64,000 nt of DNA, taken from NCBI RefSeq assembly GCF_010730355.1, contig NZ_AP022576.1:1-64000 (forward strand), read 5' to 3'. The notes below the pieces were generated by a model. It saw only the letters and a list, made by a program, of their open reading frames with translations, did not search any database and had not been told where the DNA came from. Both the position numbers and the translations under genes were made by a program. Shown piece by piece: positions 17,243-25,989 of this stretch. The stretch comes from Mycobacterium florentinum. GTDB taxonomy: Bacteria; Actinomycetota; Actinomycetes; Mycobacteriales; Mycobacteriaceae. Numbering within the stretch: the stretch's first letter is position 1; the number at the start of each line of letters is the position of its first letter.

Positions 17243-17762
17243 TCCCGGCGGCATAGCGCAGCTCGGCGAGAAATCGTTCCCGGTCGTCAGCGCCAACCAG
17301 GTAGTGGCATACCGCAACTCGCACCACCGTCGCCGCGGCCAGATCGGCGTTGTCGCCGTCGATGAGCCGCTCGATGCGCCCGTGCAGGATCGGCATCACC
17401 CGCTTCATCTGGAACAGCACATGCTCGGGCTCGGTGTCGACCAGGAATCCCAGCGAGTAGGTGCGCTGGAAGTCGACCACGAATTGTAAAGCCGCATCTA
17501 GTCTTTCCACACCGCGCAGGCCCGCCATCGCCGAGGAAATGCCGGCATCGAAGTTGTCCTGCTCGTAGAGGCCGAACGCGTCGAGCAACGCCTCCTTGGA
17601 GGGGAAGTACCGGTACAGCGTCGGCCGCGACACCTTGGCCTCGGCGGCCACTTCCGACAGCATCAACTTCTTGCGCCCGGCACGGGCCAGCACCACGAAC
17701 GTGGCGGCCAGGATGCGCCGCCGGGTCGACTGCTCGGCGCTGGGTGGTACGCGGGTGGCCAC
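17202..17762 (-). CDS. TetR family transcriptional regulator
   Basis: This 186-residue regulator has the HTH TRRRILAATFVVLARAGRKKLMLSEVAAEAKVSRPTLYRYFPSKEALLDAF at residues 12-65. The ligand domain contains FQRTYSLGFLVDTEPEHVLFQMKRVMPILHGRI. It overlaps the convergent hydrolase by 41 bp and starts 86 bp from the divergent PF10118-type gene. The intervening sequence carries ttacat ... atgtca half-sites, so it likely represses itself and one or both flanking genes. Confidence 0.88.
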   Translation of the reverse strand: MATRVPPSAEQSTRRRILAATFVVLARAGRKKLMLSEVAAEAKVSRPTLYRYFPSKEALLDAFGLYEQDNFDAGISSAMAGLRGVERLDAALQFVVDFQRTYSLGFLVDTEPEHVLFQMKRVMPILHGRIERLIDGDNADLAAATVVRVAVCHYLVGADDRERFLAELRYAAGISPRRQASRSATA

Positions 17763-17768
17763 ACCGAG

Positions 17769-17793
17769 TACTTTACATCTTGAGGTCTAAATG
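17769..17793. promoter_or_regulatory. Candidate TetR operator
   Basis: The interval between the TetR start (17762) and the divergent gene (17849) contains tttacatcttgaggtctaaa followed by tgtcac. Half-sites ttacat and atgtca repeat those found before the alpha/beta hydrolase at 16328-16344. The shared half-sites are visible directly; binding is inferred. Confidence 0.45.
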
Positions 17794-17848
17794 TCACACT
17801 GCAAATCGTTACAGCCGGACCTTGAACGTCAACACGAGGCAGTCACCG

Positions 17849-18745
17849 ATGACAGACCTGGTCGTCCGCAAGATGGCATTCCGGTTCGACGCGACCGTGC
17901 CGTTCCTATGGCAACCGGCCAATCCGCAGTTCGGGATCTTCTGCAACGCCTTCACTTTCATCGCGGTGCCGTTCGAGAAATACATCATCGCCGCACTGCG
18001 CCAGGCGCAGGACCGGCTCAGCACCGACCCGGCCGTGGCCGAGGAGGCCGAGGCCTTCCTGCGGCAGGAGGCCCAGCACGCGGCCGCCCACCGCAAGCAC
18101 ATGATCGCGCTGATCGAGCAATACCCGGGCCTCGAACAGTGCTACGACGAAACGGTCGCGTCCTACAACGACCTGATCGCGACGCACCCGGTCGAGTTTC
18201 ACGCCGCCTACATCGCCAACCTCGAAGCCACCTTCACGCCGATGTTCAAGGTGATCCTGGACCACCGGGACTCGCTGTTCGGCGGCGCCGACCCCCGGGT
18301 GGCCGCGCTGATGATGTGGCACTTCGTCGAGGAGATCGAGCACCGCAGCTCGGGGCTGAGGCTCTACCGCCATCTGATGCCGGATCCCTGGTATCGCGTC
18401 AGACACGTGCGCCAGACGTTCCGGCACGTCGGCGCCATCTCGGCCACGATCGCGAAGGCCATCGACGAACACGTTCCGCCGGCCGAGCGGGGCGCGTGCG
18501 CACAGGACGTCATGGAGTCGGCGCTGCGCAGCGAATTCCGGTACCGCATCGGCAAACGCTCCGGTCCGCCGCCGGCTCTCCACGCGGTGCCCAGCGCGCA
18601 TCTGCTGAGGATGCTTTGGGGCCTGGCGCTGTCGCAGCTGCCTCACCACGATCCGGCCGACCAGCCGCTGCCCGCCTGGGCGGAAACCTGGATGCGCGAA
18701 TACGACCGCGGCACCGATATGACGACCTTCGTTCCGAAAGGCTGA
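17849..18745 (+). CDS. Predicted metal-dependent hydrolase (PF10118-like)
   Basis: This 298-residue protein has two ferritin-like metal motifs: FLRQEAQHAAAHRKHM (ExxH) and MWHFVEEIEHRSSGLRLY (ExxEH). Aromatic segments FRFDATVPFLWQPANPQFGIFCNAFTF and FHAAYIANLEATFTPMF lie between and around them. This matches the family annotated as predicted metal-dependent hydrolases, probably a diiron oxidoreductase/hydrolase acting on hydrophobic substrates. It is followed after 6 bp by a conserved gene on the same strand, so the two form an operon. ATG 17849 is chosen because upstream in-frame sequence is non-homologous. Confidence 0.78.
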   Translation: MTDLVVRKMAFRFDATVPFLWQPANPQFGIFCNAFTFIAVPFEKYIIAALRQAQDRLSTDPAVAEEAEAFLRQEAQHAAAHRKHMIALIEQYPGLEQCYDETVASYNDLIATHPVEFHAAYIANLEATFTPMFKVILDHRDSLFGGADPRVAALMMWHFVEEIEHRSSGLRLYRHLMPDPWYRVRHVRQTFRHVGAISATIAKAIDEHVPPAERGACAQDVMESALRSEFRYRIGKRSGPPPALHAVPSAHLLRMLWGLALSQLPHHDPADQPLPAWAETWMREYDRGTDMTTFVPKG

Positions 18746-18751
18746 ACGCTT

Positions 18752-19915
18752 GTGCTGTCCACCAACTACGGCGGTTTGGTCCCCGAAGACGAGCTCCTGA
18801 CGCATCAGATCGTCGACACCTTCGCGACGGTGAGCCAGTCGGATCCGTCCTGGACCGAGAAGATCTGGAGCACGGCGCATGCGCGCGACAACTCGCTGCA
18901 GGTCGCGCTCGGCGTCGGGAAGTACACGAACAGAGGTGTTTTCGACGGCGCGGCGGGGGTGTGCCGCGGGACCGAGCAGTGGACCGTGCGCGGTGGTCGC
19001 CGGCTGTCCTCCGACCCGTCGGGCACCGAGGTCGGGCCGATTCACTACAGCGTGGTCGAGCCATTGAAATCGATCCGGATCCGGCTCGACAAGAACGAGC
19101 ACGCACCGATCGCCTTCGACGTCGAGATGCGGGGCAGCTTTGCGCCGGCGTTGGAGGATCCGTGGCCCGACCGCAGTCCCGACGGATGCCGGGTCACGCA
19201 TAATGTGTTGCGCTATCACCAGATTGGCGTGGCATCGGGCTGGGTCGAGCTGGACGGTGCGCGCACCGAGATCGTTCCCGACGAGTGGATCTCGATTCGC
19301 GATCACTCCTGGGGGCTGCGTCCCGGCGTGGGCAAGCCCATCCCCGGGCTGCCGCGCGGCGGTCGCCGCATCGACCAGATGTTCATGACATGGTGCCCGA
19401 TGACGCTGACCCGGCCCGACGGCTCGGCCTACTCGCTGTTCGTATTCCTGCAGCAGGAAAAGGGCGACGGATTCGAATCCACCCGCTACCAAGCCGAGCA
19501 ACAGAACGGCGACGGCACCGCCGTCCGATTCGCCGCCGTCGAGCAGGACCTGCACTTCGAGGACGCGAACCGGCGCCTCACGCATGGGACGATCACGCTC
19601 ACCGAAAGCGACGGAACGAAGCGGCCGTTGACGATCACCGCCGCCGGGCCGACCGGGTTTCACCTCGGCACCGCGGGATACTACGGCTGGAACGACTGGG
19701 TTTACGGGCAGTGGGTCGGCGACTTGAAGGTCGAGGGATACCACACGCCGAACTGCGACCATCCCGAAACCGCCCGCAAGGTGCACCAGCTGCGGGACCT
19801 GCTGGTGCGGGTCGAAGATCCCGTCGGCGGTGGAGTCGGGGTGGGCAACGCGGAGACGTTCGCGTTCGGCGCGATTCCCGAACTTGGCCTCAGCGCCGAG
19901 AATTCGTTCCTGTAA
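18752..19915 (+). CDS. Conserved two-domain protein of unknown function
   Basis: This 387-residue protein (start GTG 18752) has no recognised catalytic motif. It is rich in Trp, Gly and beta-type segments: KIWSTAHARDNSLQVALGVGKYTNRGVFDG, WISIRDHSWGLRPGVGKPIP, MFMTWCPMTLTRPDGSAYSLFVFLQQ and LGTAGYYGWNDWVYGQWVGDLKVEGYH. It resembles the actinobacterial DUF7064/DUF7065 type of lipocalin-like tandem domains, with low certainty. It is co-transcribed with the diiron-type gene upstream (6-bp gap) and convergent with the P450, suggesting lipid or steroid metabolism. Confidence 0.7.
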   Translation: MLSTNYGGLVPEDELLTHQIVDTFATVSQSDPSWTEKIWSTAHARDNSLQVALGVGKYTNRGVFDGAAGVCRGTEQWTVRGGRRLSSDPSGTEVGPIHYSVVEPLKSIRIRLDKNEHAPIAFDVEMRGSFAPALEDPWPDRSPDGCRVTHNVLRYHQIGVASGWVELDGARTEIVPDEWISIRDHSWGLRPGVGKPIPGLPRGGRRIDQMFMTWCPMTLTRPDGSAYSLFVFLQQEKGDGFESTRYQAEQQNGDGTAVRFAAVEQDLHFEDANRRLTHGTITLTESDGTKRPLTITAAGPTGFHLGTAGYYGWNDWVYGQWVGDLKVEGYHTPNCDHPETARKVHQLRDLLVRVEDPVGGGVGVGNAETFAFGAIPELGLSAENSFL

Positions 19916-19939
19916 GGACACAGCCGGGCAAGGGCGACC

Positions 19940-21238
19940 CTAATGGCTCGGCGAAGTCCAGGACACCGGCAGGGTCTTGATGCCGTGAATGAATTGCGAC
20001 AGCAGTCGCGACGGCTTGCCGGTGACGGTGATGTCGGGGATTTCGCGGCGCAGTTCGTCGAAGACGACCCGGATCTCGCGTCGAGCCAGGTTGGCGCCCA
20101 GGCAGAAATGTGCGCCGCCGCCGCCGAAACCCAGATGCGGGTTGGGATTACGGGCGACGTCGAATGCCCACGGATTGTCGAACCGTGTTTCGTCGCGGTT
20201 GGCCGAGTTGTAGTACAGCGCAACCTTGTCGCCGGCGGCCATCTTGACGCCGCTCAACTCGAAGTCCTGAGTCAGGGTGCGGCGCATGTAGATCACCGGG
20301 GAGGCCCACCGCACGATCTCCTCGACCGCGGTCGGGGTCAGCTCGTCGAAGCGGGACCACCACTTGTCCCGCTGCTCGGGAAAGCGCGACAAGGCCAGCA
20401 CGCCATGGCTGATCGCATTGCGGGTGGTCTCGTTGCCGGCCACCACCAGCAGAATGAAGAACGACGCGATCTCCTGGGAGGTGAGCCGGTCGCCGTCGAC
20501 CTCGGCTTCGACCAGGGCGGTGGTCAGATCGTCGTGATGATTGGACCGGCGGTCCTCGGCCAGCGCGGTGGCGTAGGCGCCGATGTCCATCGACACCTGC
20601 ATGAACTCCTCGAAGTCCAGCGTCAGATCGGGGTCGCCGAAACCGAGAATCACGTTGGTCCAGTGGAAGACTCGCTGATGGTCTTCCTCGGGAATCCCCA
20701 TCATGTCGCAGATCACCTGCAGCGGCAGCGGCCCGGCGAGCTCGGTGACCAGGTCCGCCTCGCCGTCGGGATGGTTGGCCTCCAACGAGGTGACCAGCCG
20801 ATGGGCCCGCTCGCGCACCGAAGCCTCAATGCGGGCAACGACTTTCGGGGTGAAAGCCCTACTGACGATCGAGCGCAGCCGCTGGTGTCGCGGATCGTCG
20901 AGCACGATCATCGAGCCGAAGTACTCGGCCAATTCCGGTGTCTGGTCGTTGACCGTAATTCCGCCGGCGGAGCTGAAGATGTCGGGATGACGGCTGGCGA
21001 AGTGGACGTCGTCGAGCTTGGTCAGCGCCCAATACCCGTTGCCGGTCTCGAATCCTTCGAACTCGATCGGCGGCCAGAACGAGATCGGGGCCTCGCGGCG
21101 CAAGGTGGCGAAAACGGCGTCGCGGACGTCGTCGTTGCGGACCCAGAAGTCGAGCGATTCGAGATGGATATCGGCGAGCGGGATCTCGGGCGGGGGCGTC
21201 CCATTGGGACGCGTCACGAAGCCCGCGTCGAGGCTCAT
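19940..21238 (-). CDS. Cytochrome P450
   Basis: This 432-residue P450 has the I-helix LLVVAGNETTRN, EEIVRW (ExxR) and the heme-binding loop FGGGGAHFCLGANLAR with proximal Cys379. The overall pattern (FAGITVNDQTPELAEYF-type substrate region, RRTLTQDFELSGVKMAAGDKV) resembles the mycobacterial CYP124/CYP125/CYP142 sterol- and lipid-oxidising group, but I cannot assign the subfamily. Its ATG overlaps the stop of the upstream MmpS-like gene, so the two are translationally coupled. No ferredoxin gene is adjacent. Confidence 0.92.
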   Translation of the reverse strand: MSLDAGFVTRPNGTPPPEIPLADIHLESLDFWVRNDDVRDAVFATLRREAPISFWPPIEFEGFETGNGYWALTKLDDVHFASRHPDIFSSAGGITVNDQTPELAEYFGSMIVLDDPRHQRLRSIVSRAFTPKVVARIEASVRERAHRLVTSLEANHPDGEADLVTELAGPLPLQVICDMMGIPEEDHQRVFHWTNVILGFGDPDLTLDFEEFMQVSMDIGAYATALAEDRRSNHHDDLTTALVEAEVDGDRLTSQEIASFFILLVVAGNETTRNAISHGVLALSRFPEQRDKWWSRFDELTPTAVEEIVRWASPVIYMRRTLTQDFELSGVKMAAGDKVALYYNSANRDETRFDNPWAFDVARNPNPHLGFGGGGAHFCLGANLARREIRVVFDELRREIPDITVTGKPSRLLSQFIHGIKTLPVSWTSPSH

Positions 21239-21594
21239 CAGTGCGCGCAGACGGTTCTGGCGGGCGCGCCCGTCGTCGCCGTCGCGGCGCTGACCAGGTT
21301 GCCGTCCATAAAAATCTTGCAGGAGATGGGGCCCGGCCCCTGGGCGCTGATCGTGAAGACCTGCCCGCCGAACGCGGTGAACTCCGTCGACCAGGGCAGC
21401 GGCGCATTCACCTGGTGCAGTTGCCCCGTGTCGGTTTGGTAGTAGATGAATTGGGCGACCGCGGGCCCGTTGACCTCGTAGCGGATCTGGGGCATCTGCG
21501 GTATCGCGTGGGCGACGCCGCCGGCATTGGCGAACCCGAGCCCGACAGCCAGCAGCATCGATGGTGCGGCGAGGTGCTTTTTCATGAATTGCAT
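21238..21594 (-). CDS. Secreted MmpS-like domain protein
   Basis: This 118-residue exported protein has a cleavable signal (MKKHLAAPSMLLAVGLGFANAGGVAHA) and a mature domain PQIRYEVNGPAVAQFIYYQTDTGQ, then LPWSTEFTAFGGQVFTISAQGPGPISCKIFMDGNLVS and C-terminal RTVCAH. The Y-x-V-x-G start, LPW and AQ..ISC.I.DG pattern matches the periplasmic domain of MmpS proteins, which partner MmpL lipid transporters. The usual membrane anchor is replaced by a signal peptide and no mmpL is nearby. Its stop overlaps the P450 start. Confidence 0.75.
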   Translation of the reverse strand: MQFMKKHLAAPSMLLAVGLGFANAGGVAHAIPQMPQIRYEVNGPAVAQFIYYQTDTGQLHQVNAPLPWSTEFTAFGGQVFTISAQGPGPISCKIFMDGNLVSAATATTGAPARTVCAH

Positions 21595-21682
21595 CGTGTC
21601 ACCTAGCGGGACGGGGTGCTAGAGGTCACATTGGGCGCGCTTACTGTGAATCGAAGTGGGGCCGGCGAACGGAAGGTTGGGC

Positions 21683-22762
21683 ATGACGGGCTCAAAGCGT
21701 GTGGTGGTGTTTGGTACCGGCTTCGTGGGCAGGATGGTGATCCCCGAGATCGTCAAGCATCCCTTGTTCGAGCTGGTGGGCGTCGGCGTTAGCAATCCCG
21801 ACAAGGTCGGCCGCGACGTCGGCGACATCTGCGGGATGTCCGAGAAGGTCGGCGTGCTCGCCACCGACGACGTCGACGCGCTGATTGCGTTGAAGCCCGA
21901 CGCGCTGGTGCACTACGGCCCGACGGCGATGCACGCCAAGGAGAACATCAAGCTGATCACCGCGTTCCTGCGGGCCGGCATCGACGTATGTTCGACGGCG
22001 ATGACGCCGTGGGTGTGGCCGACGATGCACCTGAACCCGCCGAACTGGATCGAACCGATCACCGAAGCCTGCGAGCTGGGCGAGTCGTCCTGCTTCACCA
22101 CCGGCATCGACCCCGGATTCGCCAACGACCTGTTCCCGATGACGCTGATGGGCCTGTGCTCCGAGGTGCGCAAGGTGCGCGCCTCGGAACTGCTCGACTA
22201 CACCAACTACGAGGGCGACTACGAGTTCGAGATGGGCATCGGGCGCGAACCCGAGTTCAAACCCATGCTCGAGGACCGCGACATGCTGATCTTCGCGTGG
22301 GGTGCGACCGTTCCGATGATCGCGCACGCCGCCGGGATCATGCTCGACGAGATCACCACGACCTGGGACAAGTGGGTGACCCCGACCGAGCGCAACTCCG
22401 CCCGGGGCGTCATCAAGCCCGGACACGTCGCCGCCGTCCGGTTCACCATCAACGGCGTCTATAAGGGCGAGACCCGCATCCAGCTCGAGCACGTCAACCG
22501 CATCGGGCTCGATGCCGCCCCCGACTGGCCGACGGGCCACGACAACGACGTCTACCGGGTGGACATCGAGGGGACGCCGAGCATCTTCCAGGAGACCGCG
22601 TTCCGGTTCACCGACGGCTCGGGCCGGGACGCGGCCGCGGCCGGGTGCCTGTCGACCGGGCTGCGGGCGCTGAACGCGGTGCCGGCCGTCAACGATCTGC
22701 GGCCCGGCTGGGTGACCCCGCTGGATCTTCCGCTTATCGCCGGAGCAGGCAATATACGGTGA
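21683..22762 (+). CDS. Dihydrodipicolinate reductase-like NAD(P)-dependent oxidoreductase
   Basis: This 359-residue protein begins at ATG 21683 behind GGAAGG. The Rossmann nucleotide site is VVVFGTGFVGRMVIPEIVKHPLFELVGV at residues 6-33. The central region GIDVCSTAMTPWVWPTMH, then TGIDPGFANDLFPMTLMGLC, is typical of the mycobacterial DapB_N-like family of unknown substrate. It is not the lysine-pathway DapB, which is shorter with a different C-terminus. It stands alone: divergent from the MmpS-like/P450 operon and upstream of an Hsp70-like gene. Confidence 0.82.
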   Translation: MTGSKRVVVFGTGFVGRMVIPEIVKHPLFELVGVGVSNPDKVGRDVGDICGMSEKVGVLATDDVDALIALKPDALVHYGPTAMHAKENIKLITAFLRAGIDVCSTAMTPWVWPTMHLNPPNWIEPITEACELGESSCFTTGIDPGFANDLFPMTLMGLCSEVRKVRASELLDYTNYEGDYEFEMGIGREPEFKPMLEDRDMLIFAWGATVPMIAHAAGIMLDEITTTWDKWVTPTERNSARGVIKPGHVAAVRFTINGVYKGETRIQLEHVNRIGLDAAPDWPTGHDNDVYRVDIEGTPSIFQETAFRFTDGSGRDAAAAGCLSTGLRALNAVPAVNDLRPGWVTPLDLPLIAGAGNIR

Positions 22763-22804
22763 CCTGCGCTTATACTGTTCCCGATTCGTTATACAGCTCA
22801 CGCA

Positions 22805-22826
22805 TAGCCAGCGCAGAGATTGGCTA
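22805..22826. promoter_or_regulatory. Inverted repeat in the Hsp70-like gene promoter
   Basis: tagcca (22805-22810) and tggcta (22821-22826) form perfect 6-bp arms over a 10-bp spacer in the AT-richer 134-bp leader (22763-22896). The leader also has repeated ttatac/tataac elements at about 22769, 22788 and 22831. It could be an operator or promoter; nothing further is visible. Confidence 0.4.
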
Positions 22827-22896
22827 TAGGTATAACCGACAAAATCGGGGATAGGCGGATGCGGGGGTATTCCGCTGGATAACGGGGATTGGGGCC

Positions 22897-24729
22897 ATGT
22901 CAGACGGAGCTACGCCCGCGCTGGGGCTCTCGATCGGTGCCACCAACTTCGCCGCGGTCACCGCCGATCACGGCATCACTCGTAAGCCCGTCATGACGCT
23001 CTTTCGCGAGCGTCTGCCCGAGATCGGGGTGCCCGCCGAGAACCCGCGGCTGGACCAGCCGGGGCTGGTGATCACCGACTTCGTGGATCGCGTCGGCGAC
23101 CCGATCGGCATCGTGGCGGCCGACGGCTCGGTGCATCGCAGCGAGGTCTTGGCCGCCGACGGCCTGCGGGCCCTGGCGTATGCCGCCACCAACGGGGGCG
23201 GCCTGCCGGACAACGTCGCGGTGACCCACCCCGCGCACTGGGCGTCGACGTCGGTCGACGCCCTGGGTTCCGCGCTGAGCCGGGTGCCCGAATGGGCCAG
23301 CCGCGACCGCCCGCTGACGTTGATCCCGGATGCGGCCGCGACGCTGTTCGCCGCGCGCGCCAACCCGGGCATCCCGGCGCGCGGGACCGTGGCGGTGTGC
23401 GACTTCGGCGGCAGCGGCAGCAGCATCACGCTGATGGACGCCGCGGGCGACTATCAACCGCTTGCCCCGACCGTGCGGCACCTCGACTTCTCCGGCGACC
23501 TGATCGACCAGGCGCTGCTGACGGCCGTGCTGGCCAACCTGCCCAGCGCCGACTCCTTCGACCCGTCCGGCACCTCGGCGATCGGACCGCTGAGCCGGCT
23601 GCGGACCGGATGCCGCAACGCCAAAGAGCAGCTCTCGTCGAGCACGGTCGCCACGCTGGCCGAGGGATTGCCGGGCATACCCGGCGAAATCCGGCTCACC
23701 AGAAACGAACTCGACGACGCGATCCGGACATCGCTGACGGGCTTCGTGGCGGTCCTGGATGAAACGCTGGCGCGCAACGGAATTCGCGATCTGGTCGCGG
23801 TAGTGTCGGTCGGCGGCGGCGCGAACATCCCGGCGGTCACCACGATGCTCTCCGGACACCTGCGGGTTCCGGTCGTGACGACGCCGCGTCCGCACCTGGC
23901 GCCGGCCATCGGCGCGGCGTTGCGCGCGACGCGTGGACCGGGGGAGACCAGCGCGACCATGCTGACCCCGGCTGCCTCGCGCGCGACCGCGGCCGCCGTT
24001 GCCGCCGCACCGGCGGCCGTCGAAGAGCGCAAGTCCGTGCTCACCCACGCGTCGGAGCCGGTGTCGAGCCTGATGCCCGCGCTGGCCTGGTCGGAGGCCG
24101 GCGACGAGTCGCGCGTGATGCCCGCCGTCGGTGGGCAGATCGGTGGGCAGATCCCGAATCATGTTGGCGGGTCGGGCTATACGTCGGCGCGGCCGGCCTT
24201 GAGTTTCGATCAGCCTGCCGTGCGGCCACGCCGGGACAAGAAGACCCCGATCGTGCCCTGGTCGCGGATTCCGGGCATGGTCATCATCAGCACGGCCGTG
24301 GCGGTGCTGCTGGTCGGCATCGCGTTGGCGATGGCGCTCTCCGACGACAAACCGGCGCCCGCCCCGGGCGTCACCACGACTCCGGCGACCGCGCCGCCCG
24401 CCAACGGCGCAGCTCCCTCATCCACGCCGCCGGGCCAAGCGCCGATCACGGGTCAGGCCGCGACTCCGGCGCCGGCGGCAACTCCGGATGCGCCCGCTCC
24501 CGGGGCGGTCGACACACCTCCGCCCGCGGCGGTCGACACACCTCCGCCGGTGGCGGTGGATACGCCGGTCCCCGCGGCGCCCCCGCCACCTCCAGCCGTT
24601 GAGGCTCCGGCTCCGCCGCCGGTACCCCAAATTCCAGCACCCGCACCGCGGGTCCCGCAGATCCCGGCGATTCCGCCGATCCCGCGGATCCCCGGAATCA
24701 GCTTGCCAATTCCGGGATTTGGCCAGTAG
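22897..24729 (+). CDS. Hsp70/actin-fold membrane protein with proline-rich tail (Rv2264c-like)
   Basis: This 610-residue protein has an N-terminal actin/Hsp70-like ATPase region: LGLSIGATNFAAVTAD (phosphate 1), VAVTHPAHW, DAAATLFAARAN, VAVCDFGGSGSSITLMD (phosphate 2) and VSVGGGANIPAVTTML (adenosine). A linker follows, then one membrane helix (MVIISTAVAVLLVGIALAMAL, about 460-480) and an extracytoplasmic tail of about 120 residues dominated by Pro, Ala and Thr. No Hsp70 substrate-binding domain is present. M. tuberculosis Rv2264c is the likely orthologue (from memory). The architecture suggests ATP-dependent signalling or assembly across the membrane; the function is unknown. Confidence 0.85.
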   Translation: MSDGATPALGLSIGATNFAAVTADHGITRKPVMTLFRERLPEIGVPAENPRLDQPGLVITDFVDRVGDPIGIVAADGSVHRSEVLAADGLRALAYAATNGGGLPDNVAVTHPAHWASTSVDALGSALSRVPEWASRDRPLTLIPDAAATLFAARANPGIPARGTVAVCDFGGSGSSITLMDAAGDYQPLAPTVRHLDFSGDLIDQALLTAVLANLPSADSFDPSGTSAIGPLSRLRTGCRNAKEQLSSSTVATLAEGLPGIPGEIRLTRNELDDAIRTSLTGFVAVLDETLARNGIRDLVAVVSVGGGANIPAVTTMLSGHLRVPVVTTPRPHLAPAIGAALRATRGPGETSATMLTPAASRATAAAVAAAPAAVEERKSVLTHASEPVSSLMPALAWSEAGDESRVMPAVGGQIGGQIPNHVGGSGYTSARPALSFDQPAVRPRRDKKTPIVPWSRIPGMVIISTAVAVLLVGIALAMALSDDKPAPAPGVTTTPATAPPANGAAPSSTPPGQAPITGQAATPAPAATPDAPAPGAVDTPPPAAVDTPPPVAVDTPVPAAPPPPPAVEAPAPPPVPQIPAPAPRVPQIPAIPPIPRIPGISLPIPGFGQ

Positions 24730-24754
24730 AGGATTATCCGGGTCGCTTCTCGCC

Positions 24755-24856
24755 CTAGTTCTCCTCGGCGGCTTTGTGCTTCGCGTCCTGCTCCGGCTTC
24801 GGCTTTTCTTGCTGATCGGCTTCGTGACCAGCTGTTCTGTCGTCCTGCACGCTCAT
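24755..24856 (-). CDS. Small acidic, disordered 33-residue protein (predicted)
   Basis: On the minus strand ATG 24856 opens a 33-codon frame beginning MSVQDDRTAGHEADQQEKPK and ending AAEEN. It is preceded at good spacing by an AAGGGGG ribosome-binding site. The product is all polar, Lys/Glu-rich, with no hydrophobic segment. It fills most of the 246-bp gap between the Hsp70-like gene and the SDR gene. The start context supports it, but I know no homologue. Confidence 0.4.
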   Translation of the reverse strand: MSVQDDRTAGHEADQQEKPKPEQDAKHKAAEEN

Positions 24857-24975
24857 CGGTGTGCCCCCTTGTCGAGTTGCAGTCCGATTTCGGTTTCCCT
24901 GGCCGCGCTGTTCGAAACTCTCGTTACCGCAATCTTTCTGCCTGACTGCCGGTCAGGGGAGGGCCCGGTCTGTCG

Positions 24976-25932
24976 TCAGGTGGTTGCCGGATAGGTGACG
25001 CCGGTGAGTCTCTCGGAGACTTCCCACAGTCGCCGGCAATCCTCGTCGTTGCGGGCATTCGCGGGAGTTTTGGCTACTTTCACGCCGCCGCCGGCGAGCT
25101 CCATGAAGCCGCGGGGTCCGTAGAACTCGCCGCCCTCGGCCTGCGGCGTGGCCGCCGCATACAAGGCGGGCAGGATCCCCTCGTCGATCTCCTGCCACAG
25201 GAACGGCGTGAAGCGCCAGGACGCCTTGTACAACCGCTCCATCAGTGCCGGCTTTTCGCGGCCGTACGACGGTCCGCTGATTTGCAGGTTGGTCTTGGTC
25301 AGGCCCGGATGTGCGGCGGTGGAGACGATGCCCCAGCCGCCGGCGCGGCTGCGCTTGTCCAGCTCGCGGGCGAACATCAGCACCGCGATCTTCGACTGGC
25401 CGTAGGCCGACATCGCCGCGTACGACTTTTCGAACTGCAAGTCGCCGAAGTGGATCTTGCCGGACTGGCTGGCCGCGAGGCTGCTGAGCGAGACCACGCG
25501 AGAGCGTTGCGCGGCGCGCAGCAGCGGCAGCACGTGCCCGGTCAGCGCGAAGTGGCCGAGATGGTTACTGCCGAACTGCAATTCGAAGCCGTCGGAGGTG
25601 GTATCGCGTTCCGGGGGCGTCATCACCCCGGCGTTGTTGATCAGGATGTCGATCGGGCGGCCCTCGGCGTTGAGTTGCTCGCCCAACGCGGCGACCGACG
25701 CCAGCGACGACAGGTCGAGGGATTTGATGGTCAGCTTCGCGTCGGGCACGCTGTGGCGGATCTCCTCGATCGCGGCCTCACCCTTGGCCCGGTTGCGGAT
25801 CGCCATGACCACATCGGCGCCGGCCGCCGAGAGCCGCTTGGCCAATCCGAAGCCCAGACCGCTGTTGGCTCCGGTGATGACGACGAGCTTCCCCGACAGG
25901 TCCGGCACGGTGGCGACGAGATCGTTTGACAT
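24976..25932 (-). CDS. Short-chain dehydrogenase/reductase (Rv2263-like)
   Basis: This 318-residue SDR has [19 protein letters not shown] (TGxxxGxG NAD(P) site), [20 protein letters not shown] and [15 protein letters not shown] (YxxxK catalytic). The C-terminal extension [29 protein letters not shown] fits retinol-dehydrogenase-like mycobacterial SDRs. Start ATG 25932 precedes [15 protein letters not shown]; the longer open frame upstream is antisense to the SHOCT-domain gene. Substrate unknown. Confidence 0.9.
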   Translation of the reverse strand: MSNDLVATVPDLSGKLVVITGANSGLGFGLAKRLSAAGADVVMAIRNRAKGEAAIEEIRHSVPDAKLTIKSLDLSSLASVAALGEQLNAEGRPIDILINNAGVMTPPERDTTSDGFELQFGSNHLGHFALTGHVLPLLRAAQRSRVVSLSSLAASQSGKIHFGDLQFEKSYAAMSAYGQSKIAVLMFARELDKRSRAGGWGIVSTAAHPGLTKTNLQISGPSYGREKPALMERLYKASWRFTPFLWQEIDEGILPALYAAATPQAEGGEFYGPRGFMELAGGGVKVAKTPANARNDEDCRRLWEVSERLTGVTYPATT

Positions 25933-25989
25933 GGCTATCAGTGTGCTCTTTCGCTGGCCTTGGGTCACTACCAATGACACACTGCGTGG

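Noticed and set aside
17906..19921. 671-codon minus-strand open frame
   Set aside because: Antisense to the PF10118-type gene and the following conserved gene, both of which show real motifs.
21683..22762. Lysine-pathway dapB
   Set aside because: Only the nucleotide-binding half resembles DapB; the protein is about 100 residues longer and lacks the DapB C-terminal signature.
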